A stretch of 5,760 bases of DNA from Candidatus Delongbacteria bacterium. GTDB taxonomy: Bacteria > JAGOEH01. Location of the stretch: the NCBI GenBank assembly GCA_017997825.1, contig JAGOEH010000199.1, positions 1 through 5,760 of the forward strand, in the 5' to 3' direction. This document shows, in pieces, positions 1-5,760 of the stretch (position 1 is the stretch's first letter; every line of letters starts with the position of its first letter). Under the pieces are notes generated by a model, which was not told where the DNA came from, did not search any database, and saw nothing but the letters and a program-made list of their open reading frames with translations. A program made the translations under genes and the position numbers.

Positions 1-660
1 CCGAACCATATTCTGCCTCATGACAGTTACCTGATCAACCTGGGACATCCGGAACCGGATGCCCTGGACCGATCCCGCCGGGCTTTCATCGATGAGATGA
101 AACGCTGTCATGAATTGGGGCTTCTTTATTTGAATTTTCATCCCGGCAGTACCCTGGACCGGATTTCGGAATCCGAATGTCTGACCATTATTGCCCAGAG
201 TATTAATCAGGCCCTGGATACCATTCCCAACGTGACGGCCGTTATCGAAAATACGGCCGGGCAGGGCAGCAATGTAGGGTATCGCTTTGAGCATCTACGC
301 GACATCATTGCCCAGGTCAACGATCAGCAACGGATCGGGTTCTGCATCGATACCTGTCATACTTTGGCGGCCGGTTATGATATCCGAACCCTGGAAACCT
401 TCAATCAAACCTTGGATGAACTGGATCGGGTGGTTGGTCTGGATTATCTGAAAGGGATGCATCTGAATGATGCTAAAAAGGGATTGGGAAGCCGGGTCGA
501 TCGCCATACCTCCTTGGGAGAAGGGGTTTTGGGAATGGAGTGTTTTCGCTGTATCATACGAGATAATCGGTTAGCTGAAATCCCCTTGATCCTGGAAACC
601 CCCGATCCGGAACGCTGGCCGGAGGAGATTCGGAAACTGCACGCCTTGCTCTCCGATTAA
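1..660 (+). CDS. nfo: Endonuclease IV (AP endonuclease), 5'-truncated by window edge
   Basis: The reading frame is open from base 1 to the TAA at 658-660 (219 residues). It is the C-terminal three quarters of endonuclease IV, the zinc enzyme that cuts the DNA backbone 5' to abasic sites in base excision repair. All nine metal ligands known from E. coli Nfo are visible: fragment residues H7, H47, E83, D117, H120, H154, D167, H169 and E199. Each lies exactly 62 residues below its E. coli counterpart (H69 to E261), so the alignment is gap-free and about 62 N-terminal residues are missing to the left. Hallmark motifs are [50 protein letters not shown] and LILET. An internal ATG at 97 is not the start, because the homologous sequence continues upstream of it. 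The C-terminus ends soon after the last ligand, slightly shorter than in E. coli. The assignment is secure and the gene looks intact within the window. Confidence 0.97.
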   Translation, partial: PNHILPHDSYLINLGHPEPDALDRSRRAFIDEMKRCHELGLLYLNFHPGSTLDRISESECLTIIAQSINQALDTIPNVTAVIENTAGQGSNVGYRFEHLRDIIAQVNDQQRIGFCIDTCHTLAAGYDIRTLETFNQTLDELDRVVGLDYLKGMHLNDAKKGLGSRVDRHTSLGEGVLGMECFRCIIRDNRLAEIPLILETPDPERWPEEIRKLHALLSD

Positions 661-790
661 GCTCAATTCAATCGAGCATCCAAATCACATTATTTGAATA
701 AAATTAAAATTCTTGATTTTTATGGATAGATGATTATTTTATGGTTAAGTATGCCGGTTCTTTATTGATCAGATCCGATAATCAGAGCGA

Positions 791-796
791 TATAAT
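791..796 (+). promoter_or_regulatory. Possible -10 element upstream of the Cys-rich gene
   Basis: A perfect TATAAT hexamer stands in the gene-free stretch. The best upstream partner is TTGATC at 765-770, but the 20-base spacer is longer than the usual 16-18 for sigma-70, and no TG extension is present. If it is used, transcription would start near 803, inside the adjoining palindrome, and give a leader of about 160 bases before the Cys-rich gene. This is a motif match only and could be chance. Confidence 0.3.
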
Positions 797-797
797 C

Positions 798-813
798 GAA
801 TCAGGCTTGATTC
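798..813. repeat. Perfect palindrome GAATCA-ggct-TGATTC
   Basis: The two 6-base arms are exact reverse complements around a 4-base centre. It begins one base after the TATAAT hexamer, so it covers the predicted transcription start, a usual place for a repressor operator. Alternatively, in RNA it forms a 6-bp hairpin followed by the T-rich ATTTTATT, which would resemble a weak terminator. The sequence does not decide between these, and I do not match it to a known regulator. Confidence 0.4.
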
Positions 814-869
814 ATTTTATTCCTATTCCGGTATTGATCGAATCCGCGGCCCTGATGGCTTAAGCATTA

Positions 870-893
870 TCCCGGAGGTTTCGGTTGCCGGGA
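870..893. repeat. Inverted repeat in the leader of the Cys-rich gene
   Basis: TCCCGG (870-875) pairs with CCGGGA (888-893) around a 12-base loop. It lies 70-95 bases upstream of the start codon of the small Cys-rich gene, so it could be a leader stem-loop. There is no T-run after it, so it is not an intrinsic terminator. The role is unknown and a chance occurrence is possible. Confidence 0.3.
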
Positions 894-954
894 ACGATCG
901 GCCAAGCTTAGGTTAAGAGAATCTGATTAAAAGATGTTGAATTACAACAATTTC

Positions 955-963
955 AAGGGGGGG
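955..963 (+). promoter_or_regulatory. Purine-rich ribosome binding site AAGGGGGGG
   Basis: This run sits directly before the doublet ATGATG (964-969). Taking AAGGGG as the Shine-Dalgarno core leaves six bases to the second ATG at 967 and only three to the first. It therefore argues for initiation at 967 and against the in-frame ATG at 934, whose translation would run through the run itself. Confidence 0.65.
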
Positions 964-966
964 ATG

Positions 967-1185
967 ATGCCGAACTGTGAGTGTCTGGCCGGATGCCCTT
1001 TTTTTAACGACAAAATGAAACCGGAAGCCGGAGTCGGTGCGATCTTCAAACGAAACTATTGCTTGGGTGATAATTCCAAATGTGCCCGTTACATGGTTTT
1101 TAAACAGTTGGGAAAACAGGCGGTTCCGAGTGATCTCTATCCAAATATGCATGATCGGGCCCTGAAAATATTGGAAGGGAAGTAG
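967..1185 (+). CDS. Small conserved-type Cys-rich protein, 72 aa, unknown function
   Basis: The 72-residue product begins MPNCECLAGCPFFND and has five cysteines: C4, C6, C10, C32 and C39, arranged C-x-C-x3-C, then YC-x6-CARY. The CPFFND and CARYMVF segments and the later SDLYPN match my memory of a family of small hypothetical proteins common in Deltaproteobacteria; no function is known to me. The cysteine spacing suggests a bound metal (zinc or iron-sulfur) or redox use, but this is inference. There is no signal peptide or membrane segment, so it should be cytoplasmic. I chose the start at 967 because of the strong ribosome binding site just before it and because the conserved-looking part begins there. 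ATG codons at 964 and 934 are in frame and would add 1 or 11 residues. No neighbour is close enough to suggest an operon. Confidence 0.8.
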   Translation: MPNCECLAGCPFFNDKMKPEAGVGAIFKRNYCLGDNSKCARYMVFKQLGKQAVPSDLYPNMHDRALKILEGK

Positions 1186-1213
1186 AGGTTTTTAGGATGT
1201 CCCGTTTTTTGGG

Positions 1214-1242
1214 TTGACATTTGGTACCGCTTCATGTAACTT
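1214..1242 (+). promoter_or_regulatory. Possible sigma-70-like promoter for the 757-aa protein
   Basis: A perfect TTGACA -35 hexamer lies at 1214-1219. The -10 region is poor: TGTAAC (1235-1240, 15-base spacer, 4 of 6 matches) or TAACTT (1237-1242, 17-base spacer, 3 of 6). If it is real, it would produce a leader of roughly 245 bases before the ATG at 1494. The location just after the stop of the Cys-rich gene is sensible. Confidence 0.35.
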
Positions 1243-1481
1243 GAGAGAAGAATACCGTTGGAATATCTGGATCATCCGAATAGTGCCGTCTATTATTTAG
1301 AAAAATCTGATTGGCAGACTCCGTTCCTTAGGGTGCTGCTCCGAAACGATCAGGGATTGAGCATTTATTTGCTGATGATCCTATCGGCATTAAACCATAC
1401 CATTCATCCGATCGATCAACGATTTATGATAACAGGAGATTCCAATCCGGATACAAGTGATCGGATAATGGATTATACATC

Positions 1482-1487
1482 AAGGGG
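1482..1487 (+). promoter_or_regulatory. Ribosome binding site AAGGGG for the 757-aa protein
   Basis: AAGGGG stands six bases before the ATG at 1494, an ideal spacing. It fixes the start of the exported metallopeptidase-like protein at this ATG, which is also where the signal peptide begins (MKR followed by a hydrophobic run). Confidence 0.7.
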
Positions 1488-1493
1488 ATTTAA

Positions 1494-3767
1494 ATGAAAC
1501 GGATTTATACCAGTGTTTTGATATTAGTGTTATTGACCGCTCTTTCTTGGTGGCGATGCAGTAAAAGTGAAGATGATGGGGGAGGAGATACAACTCCGGT
1601 TACCCTAGTCGAATGGACGGCGCTGGAAACCAAGAGCGTAGGCCCATCCGCCCCGGTGATCGAATATAATGATATAACCCTGACCTTTAAGGCTGATCAA
1701 CTGTCTCAAAACCATGATGTCCGTTTATATAAGGGAAGTAAAGGCAGTTCCTTTTACGGCGATGCTTCCGGAGATGTTTTGGGTATCGAATTTCTTTCTT
1801 CTCCCAACCGGAATCTGGAGGTTCAGGTTGCCCTTAAAAGTCAAAATCCAGCTGATGAGAGTATTTATCTTGGACTGAAGGATCTGAGCCAGTCCGATGG
1901 TCTGGTCAATCAAACGGTGCAGCCGGTGGCTACATCATCGACCGGGGGTGAAACCATCTCCGCCACCATTACATTGCCTTTGGCTGATATCCAATCGATC
2001 GAATCCGGGGCTACTTTCTTATCCCGCCGGAATGATGAGGGGTATATTTTTGGCATCTTCGGAGGTAAAAAGCCGATCCGGGATTCATCAACCCACTTTA
2101 CCCTGGAAAAGCCGGCTTCCAATACGGCCAACCTGACCACCTATTTGGGATACCTGGAAGAGGCTTACACCAAATTGAAGAACCTTGGTTTTCCCATGGA
2201 CAGCATCAGTGCGGCTAAAAATGGACGGATCGGCTGTTTTATCGGCAATACCGGAAAAAACAATCAGGGAGAATCCAATCTGGGGATGTACTATATGATA
2301 TCCAATCACGTTTACATCACCGATGACCAGAGTGTATTGTCCGGAGCCGGAACCGGTGATGTAAAGGCTACCCTGGGTCATGAATTCTTCCATTATGTCC
2401 AGTACAACTGGTTTATCAGCCGGATCTCCCTGAGTAATTCCTATAGCTGGCTGGCGGAGGCTTCCGCCGTCTGGTTCGAATACCAGATGGATTCTCCGAC
2501 CCGCTTTGTGGATGTGGCCGCGACCAACTGCAATTTTATCAAGGATGGACTGGAAGGCAAAACCTCGGCTAATATCGACAATCACGGATACGGAGCCAGC
2601 TACTTTATGAAGCATCTGACCAAATCCCGCGGTAATCAGGTGATGGCTCAAATCTGGAGAATCGTTAAGGGGCAGAGCTTCGGTAAACGCGTTTCGGCTT
2701 TGGCTATCGACGATTGTATGGAAAACTACGATACCGGTTATGGGATTAAGAGTTCGGCTGACCATGAAATGAGTGAATTCATAAAGGCTTATGTTGATAG
2801 TGTCTTGAACGGTATCGGTTCGGTATCCTTTGCCAATCTCTATCCAGATGAGAATAAATTTTTTATGAAGGATACTCTGACCAAAACCTTTACTTCTACT
2901 AAAATCTACCCGGATCTGGCTACCCATATTTATCACTGCTGGATGCCATCCAAGGTTAAAGACCAGTTCAAATCCGAGGATACCCTTGATTTTGAGATCA
3001 ATTTCAGCGACAAGTCCAGCTTTTACCAGTGTTTCGTCTTCAACGTAAATACCGGCAAGCTTCTGGATTACCAATTAGCCAGTAAGGCTCCTATTTTGAT
3101 CAAGGATTTTAAGACCAATGATGAACTGGCGGTGGTGGTCTATTATTCAAACCATGCCCTCTATTACGATTCCCAACGCTCCAATACCGTTCAGTTTACC
3201 GTCGCTAAACGGGTCAAAAGTCCTTTCAGCTCCGTCCGCTGCCATATTGCACTTCCCCGTGAGTATGATGAGGTGGTTGATGATCCCTACACCGATGTTT
3301 ATCCCTCAACCGACCTGATCTATCCGGTTACGATTTCCAAGTTGACCTGGCAGGGGCAATACTTCCAGGGCGTCCTGGATTCTACCTATATCGAATATGG
3401 AGATTCGGTATATCTGAGCGCTTCCATCAGCGGAAAATTCAATTCCGATTTTAGCCGGGTGGAGGATGCTACCATCACTCGAACCAATACCAATGTTTAT
3501 ACCGGCAGTACCTGGAGCAGTCAAACCATATCCGCCAAAAGTGTCCGTATCAAAAATATCCCCTATTCCTATCAATATTATGGTTATGTTTACTACTTGT
3601 CCGGGATAAACAATATCAAAAATTCCGTATCCGATATTTTTGATGAGTATATCAATCAGAGTAAAAAAACGGGTGAAGAGTGGAAAACCACCGGCAAATG
3701 GGTTGTCAAGCCGATTCAATGGAATAAGGCCGATTCGGATTACTATATTGAGTTGACCTTCAATTGA
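1494..3767 (+). CDS. Exported putative zinc metallopeptidase (gluzincin-like), 757 aa
   Basis: Residues 1-18 form a signal peptide (MKR, then a hydrophobic run). C22 is followed by an acidic, Gly-rich linker (SKSEDDGGGDTTP) typical of lipoprotein tethers. However, the residues before it are WWR, which is not a normal lipobox; signal peptidase I could instead cut after A16-L17-S18. Residues 36 to about 190 look like a beta-rich domain. The zinc site is HEFFH at 296-300. The likely third ligand is E322 in WLAEASAVWFE, 22 residues after the second His, as in gluzincins of clan MA. YGASYFMKHL (366-375) fits the helix that usually follows. Residues from about 430 to 757 are rich in beta strands and aromatic residues, with seven Tyr in residues 691-701, and I recognise no domain there. 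Cell-surface or secreted proteolysis is inferred; the substrate is unknown. The reading frame is intact. Confidence 0.85.
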   Translation: MKRIYTSVLILVLLTALSWWRCSKSEDDGGGDTTPVTLVEWTALETKSVGPSAPVIEYNDITLTFKADQLSQNHDVRLYKGSKGSSFYGDASGDVLGIEFLSSPNRNLEVQVALKSQNPADESIYLGLKDLSQSDGLVNQTVQPVATSSTGGETISATITLPLADIQSIESGATFLSRRNDEGYIFGIFGGKKPIRDSSTHFTLEKPASNTANLTTYLGYLEEAYTKLKNLGFPMDSISAAKNGRIGCFIGNTGKNNQGESNLGMYYMISNHVYITDDQSVLSGAGTGDVKATLGHEFFHYVQYNWFISRISLSNSYSWLAEASAVWFEYQMDSPTRFVDVAATNCNFIKDGLEGKTSANIDNHGYGASYFMKHLTKSRGNQVMAQIWRIVKGQSFGKRVSALAIDDCMENYDTGYGIKSSADHEMSEFIKAYVDSVLNGIGSVSFANLYPDENKFFMKDTLTKTFTSTKIYPDLATHIYHCWMPSKVKDQFKSEDTLDFEINFSDKSSFYQCFVFNVNTGKLLDYQLASKAPILIKDFKTNDELAVVVYYSNHALYYDSQRSNTVQFTVAKRVKSPFSSVRCHIALPREYDEVVDDPYTDVYPSTDLIYPVTISKLTWQGQYFQGVLDSTYIEYGDSVYLSASISGKFNSDFSRVEDATITRTNTNVYTGSTWSSQTISAKSVRIKNIPYSYQYYGYVYYLSGINNIKNSVSDIFDEYINQSKKTGEEWKTTGKWVVKPIQWNKADSDYYIELTFN

Positions 3768-3793
3768 TCGATCGGTAAAACAAACGATCGGTC
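3766..3793 (+). terminator. Hairpin at the stop codon of the metallopeptidase gene
   Basis: GATCGATCG (3766-3774) can pair with CGATCGGTC (3785-3793) in a 9-bp stem with one G-U pair, around the A-rich loop GTAAAACAAA. The stem overlaps the TGA stop. No T-run follows, so it is not a classical intrinsic terminator; it may protect the 3' end of the mRNA or help Rho-dependent termination. It can also be read as a direct repeat of CGATCGGT (3769-3776 and 3785-3792). Confidence 0.35.
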
Positions 3794-3800
3794 GGTTCAT

Positions 3801-3824
3801 CCATCCGGGGCGGAGGCCGGATGG
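3801..3824 (+). repeat. Perfect inverted repeat CCATCCGG / CCGGATGG
   Basis: Two exact 8-base arms flank an 8-base purine-rich loop (GGCGGAGG). It comes seven bases after the first hairpin, so the spacer between the two exported-protein genes carries two hairpins in tandem. There is no T-run after it. Possible roles are mRNA 3'-end stabilisation, a Rho-independent terminator lacking its T tract, or a dispersed intergenic repeat; the sequence alone does not tell. Confidence 0.4.
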
Positions 3825-3880
3825 CTATGGGTGAAGATTGGAGAGATAGATCCAGGGTTTGGGTCATTATTTCGACGATT

Positions 3881-3887
3881 AAAGGAG
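3881..3887 (+). promoter_or_regulatory. Ribosome binding site AAAGGAG that sets the beta-helix start
   Basis: AAAGGAG lies six bases before the ATG at 3894. The frame is open further up, to a GTG at 3831, but that would place 21 charged or polar residues in front of a perfect signal peptide. The ribosome binding site and signal peptide together fix the start at 3894. Confidence 0.85.
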
Positions 3888-3893
3888 TATAAT

Positions 3894-5222
3894 ATGAAGA
3901 AAATTAATTTTGGACTGATGGTATGGCTGATTGGATGGGGAATGTTATGGGGCATGGTGTCCCAGGCGGCGGATCTCTATGTATCGAAAACCGGCGGGGA
4001 CAACCAGAATGATGGTTCCATTAAGGCCCCCTTCAAGAATATCGAATCGGCTCTTAAAACAGCTCAGCCCGGAGATCGGATTCATGTCGCTCAGGGAAAT
4101 TATGTCGGGCTGAGGGATAAAGGATATTTTGAGGCGCCCCAACCGGTGGAATTGTTGGGCGGATACTCATTGGATTTTGCAGAGCGAAACGTCATTAAAT
4201 ACCCAACTACGGTTATTCCTTCTCGTGAATCGGGAGCCAGCGGACGCCGACCTCTGTTAAGCATTTTGAATGTGCCGGAAGGCAGTGTCTTTATTCTGGA
4301 CGGGTTTATTTTTGATCGGGGAGAACAGAATGCTTATTCCCCGAAAGAATCGGTCATTGCCGGTCTCGGCGGCCGGATTCTGAGTCCGACCGAAAAACCG
4401 GCCGATGGTCCCAGTACGGTTGATGAACCGTTAATCTGTTTCACCAATAAGGTCAACGCCAAAGTCCTGGGAAATCTGATTATCCGCAATTGTGTTTTCC
4501 TGAATGGCCATTTTGCTATTCAGGGCGGTTTTAAAACCGGAACGGTCAGTATCCTCAATAATATTTTCCTGGGTAACAAAATGGCGGCGATTGAGGTTTT
4601 CGGTCTGGGCGGCAAGAAAGGACCCAAGGGTCCCATCGAGAAATCCGGTCATGTCGAAATCGCCCATAATACCATCCTTTTCACCTGGAGTCGTCTGAAA
4701 GATTTCGCCGATATGGGATACGGTATTCGGGTGATGACCATGGTTTCCTACGATATTCATGATAATCTGATCGGTTGTAATATTCTGACCGGGATCGATC
4801 ATACTCGCGGTAATCTGAATGAGTGGGTCAAGATCGATCATAATCTGATTTTTTTGAATAAACAGGCTCCCTTGCTGTATGTGGAACCGGGGCGTTCCGC
4901 CGCCGGAAAAATGGAGCGGGTCAAGATTGGGGATATGAATGCAGATCTGGGATTGGCCAGTTGTAAAGGCAATACCGACCTTCTGAATACAAAATTGCCA
5001 TTGCATAAGGCTTATTTTGAGAATTTTCTGAATGCGCGCTACAACGAAACCGAAGACTATGATCCCAATTCACCGGCCAACGTCCTACGTGAGGTGATGG
5101 GATTGAATAAACAGGGGAAGCTGATTACCAAGGTCACCATGTATGCCAACCGCTACCCGATGGCCGATGCCCTTAAGCTTTTCGGTGCCTATGCCAAAAC
5201 CGGGGCTCAGATGCCTCAATAA
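3894..5222 (+). CDS. Secreted parallel beta-helix protein, DUF1565-like N-terminus, 442 aa
   Basis: The protein starts with a signal peptide (MKK, then a Trp/Met/Gly-rich hydrophobic run, probable cut after S23-Q24-A25). Residues 28-70 have the familiar opening of DUF1565/pectin-lyase-like proteins: LYVSKTGGDNQNDGS, APF, a helix, then PGDRIHVAQGNY. Several coils of a right-handed beta-helix follow, seen as repeated Asn/His turns in LIIRNCVFLNG, VSILNNIFLGN, VEIAHNTILF, YDIHDNLIG and VKIDHNLIFLN. A Gly/Lys/Pro-rich segment (residues 237-247) is probably a loop projecting between coils. The C-terminal 90 or so residues appear to be outside the helix and mostly helical. Such folds bind or cleave polysaccharides or serve as surface structures. 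I see no clear catalytic signature, so no enzymatic activity is assigned. It follows the putative metallopeptidase gene by 126 bases, and both products should be exported. Confidence 0.85.
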   Translation: MKKINFGLMVWLIGWGMLWGMVSQAADLYVSKTGGDNQNDGSIKAPFKNIESALKTAQPGDRIHVAQGNYVGLRDKGYFEAPQPVELLGGYSLDFAERNVIKYPTTVIPSRESGASGRRPLLSILNVPEGSVFILDGFIFDRGEQNAYSPKESVIAGLGGRILSPTEKPADGPSTVDEPLICFTNKVNAKVLGNLIIRNCVFLNGHFAIQGGFKTGTVSILNNIFLGNKMAAIEVFGLGGKKGPKGPIEKSGHVEIAHNTILFTWSRLKDFADMGYGIRVMTMVSYDIHDNLIGCNILTGIDHTRGNLNEWVKIDHNLIFLNKQAPLLYVEPGRSAAGKMERVKIGDMNADLGLASCKGNTDLLNTKLPLHKAYFENFLNARYNETEDYDPNSPANVLREVMGLNKQGKLITKVTMYANRYPMADALKLFGAYAKTGAQMPQ

Positions 5223-5240
5223 CCTTGCTGTTTTGAGTTT

Positions 5241-5261
5241 CCGGTATCCGTTATCGGTTTT
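5241..5261 (+). terminator. Weak intrinsic terminator after the beta-helix gene
   Basis: CCGGTA (5241-5246) pairs with TATCGG (5252-5257), giving five Watson-Crick pairs and one G-U around the loop TCCGT, followed directly by TTTT (5258-5261). It starts 19 bases after the stop codon, a normal position. The stem and T-run are both short, so termination would be partial at best. Confidence 0.45.
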
Positions 5262-5332
5262 AAAATCTATGATTTCAGGTGAGTCCAGAATCTGGATGGT
5301 GTGATTAGCTTTGAATTAATAAGTGATGACGA

Positions 5333-5760
5333 ATGGACGATGTAATGGAACTATTCAGGGATATCATTGAAAGTTCGATGGATTTGATTTCGACGGCTTA
5401 TCCCGACGGCCGCCTGATGTATCTTAACCGGGCCGGATTCAGATTGGTCGGCTGGTCCGAGAGGGAAGATATTTCCGATCGGATGATCGGTGATCTGCAT
5501 CCGGCATGGGCCTTCGAGATAATTTCTCGGCAGGGTATTCCCAAAACCCTGATCGATGGAGGCTGGCGCGGGGAAACGGCACTCCTGCATCGTGATGGTC
5601 ATGAAATCCCGGTATCCCAAATCATTATCCCGCATCGGGGGAATGACGGCCAAATCATTTATCTATCAACCATTATGCGGGACATCACCCAGCGTAAACA
5701 GGCTGAGAATGCTGTTAATCAGAGCAAGAACCAGTTACAGGCCCTGATCGATGTTTCAAT
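5333..5760 (+). CDS. PAS/PAC-domain sensor protein, 3'-truncated by window edge
   Basis: The frame is open from 5330 to the window end, with 142 complete codons from the ATG at 5333. Residues 6 to about 115 form a PAS domain: ELFRDIIESSMDLIS, then DGRLMYLNRAGFRLVGW, then WRGETALLHRDGHEIPVSQ. It closes with the PAC-type signature MRDITQRKQAE (115-125). A linker or short coiled coil follows, and LQALIDVS at the edge looks like the start of a second PAS domain. Such proteins sense small molecules, light or redox state and usually end in a histidine kinase, diguanylate cyclase/phosphodiesterase or sigma-54 activator; the output is not visible. There is no signal peptide or membrane segment so far, so it is probably cytoplasmic. 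In-frame stops at 5324 and 5327 limit the start to 5333 or the ATG at 5345. I prefer 5333, although the ribosome binding site is weak for both. Confidence 0.9.
   Translation, partial: MDDVMELFRDIIESSMDLISTAYPDGRLMYLNRAGFRLVGWSEREDISDRMIGDLHPAWAFEIISRQGIPKTLIDGGWRGETALLHRDGHEIPVSQIIIPHRGNDGQIIYLSTIMRDITQRKQAENAVNQSKNQLQALIDVS

Larger units (their letters stand above)
661..966. other. Gene-free stretch between nfo and the Cys-rich gene
   Basis: I see no convincing coding frame in this 306-base stretch. Its first part (about 680-750) is AT-rich and includes a weak AT-only hairpin, AAAAT (706-710) with ATTTT (716-720). A short GCTC/GAGC repeat directly follows the nfo stop (661-677), but it has no T-run, so it is not a good terminator. 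The middle carries a TATAAT hexamer with an adjoining palindrome, and the later part has a GC-rich inverted repeat; these are listed separately. I do not recognise a known riboswitch or small RNA here. Confidence 0.6.
1186..1493. other. Stretch without a convincing gene, upstream of the metallopeptidase
   Basis: This 308-base stretch holds a TTGACA hexamer (1214-1219) and an open frame from TTG 1258 to TGA 1497 (79 codons). That frame overlaps the next start codon as ATGA, as in translational coupling. Its product resembles nothing I know, has no clear domain, and uses AGG, ATA, ACA and CTA, codons rare in the neighbouring genes, which favour ACC and ATC. I therefore treat it as probable leader sequence, but a small coupled gene cannot be excluded. 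Confidence 0.5.

Noticed and set aside
661-677. A GCTC/GAGC hairpin just after nfo as a terminator
   Set aside because: The outer stem is only four base pairs with a mismatch inside, and no T-run follows.
934-966. An upstream ATG for the Cys-rich protein
   Set aside because: The extra residues are not part of the conserved-looking core, and the strong purine run that serves as ribosome binding site lies downstream of this ATG.
913-1152. A 79-codon - strand frame opposite the Cys-rich gene
   Set aside because: It is antisense to a gene with clear family-like motifs and has no motif of its own.
1258-1497. A 79-codon TTG-started frame overlapping the metallopeptidase start
   Set aside because: No recognisable domain, a weak ribosome binding site, a TTG start, and codons (AGG, ATA, ACA, CTA) that neighbouring genes avoid. 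It is kept only as a possibility in the findings.
2088-3074. A 328-codon open frame on the - strand inside the metallopeptidase gene
   Set aside because: The + strand frame has a signal peptide, zinc motif and ribosome binding site across the whole region. The - strand product shows no recognisable motif, and its openness is a by-product of the + strand codon choice.
3831-3893. An upstream GTG start extending the beta-helix protein by 21 residues
   Set aside because: It would bury the signal peptide behind a polar extension and ignore the AAAGGAG ribosome binding site placed for the ATG at 3894.
3888-3893. A perfect TATAAT directly before the beta-helix start codon
   Set aside because: As a -10 element it would start transcription inside the gene, and there is no -35 match at the right distance. 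It is simply the spacer between the ribosome binding site and the ATG.
4431-5006. A 191-codon - strand frame opposite the beta-helix gene
   Set aside because: It is the mirror of the beta-helix coils, whose repeating Asn/Ile codons keep the opposite strand open. There is no independent evidence of coding.
5351-5653. A 100-codon - strand frame near the right edge
   Set aside because: The + strand here encodes an unmistakable PAS/PAC domain that runs off the window.

Overview
The window looks like an ordinary bacterial chromosomal segment of moderate GC content with nearly all genes on the + strand. The best clues to the source are an Nfo endonuclease that aligns without gaps to the E. coli enzyme at every metal ligand, and a small cysteine-rich protein of a type I associate with Deltaproteobacteria (Desulfobacterota). 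The next genes are two large exported proteins and a multi-domain PAS sensor. I infer a Gram-negative, possibly deltaproteobacterial, environmental bacterium. This is a tentative placement made from memory of families, not from a search.

Layout: (1) 1-660, the 3' part of nfo (AP endonuclease IV), cut by the left window edge. (2) 661-966, a gene-free stretch holding a TATAAT hexamer followed at once by a 16-base perfect palindrome, and a second small inverted repeat. (3) 967-1185, a 72-residue protein with five cysteines. (4) 1186-1493, a second stretch without a convincing gene, with a TTGACA hexamer and a doubtful TTG-started ORF that overlaps the next gene by ATGA. (5) 1494-3767, a 757-residue exported protein with a gluzincin-type zinc site (HEFFH, then Glu 22 residues later) and a long beta-rich C-terminus. 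(6) 3768-3893, an intergenic region with two consecutive hairpins. (7) 3894-5222, a secreted protein with a parallel beta-helix fold and a DUF1565-like N-terminus. (8) 5223-5332, a short spacer with a terminator-like hairpin. (9) 5333 to the right edge, the start of a PAS/PAC sensor protein whose output domain lies outside the window.

There is no sign of a tight operon. The spacers are 70 to 310 bases and several contain hairpins or promoter-like hexamers, so the genes may be separate transcription units. The functional theme of the middle of the window is export: a putative surface or secreted metallopeptidase beside a secreted beta-helix protein. The zinc site, the odd signal-peptide end (WWRC) and the unclassified C-terminal half make the 757-residue protein the most interesting object here. 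I found no RNA gene, insertion sequence, CRISPR array, tRNA or attachment site.
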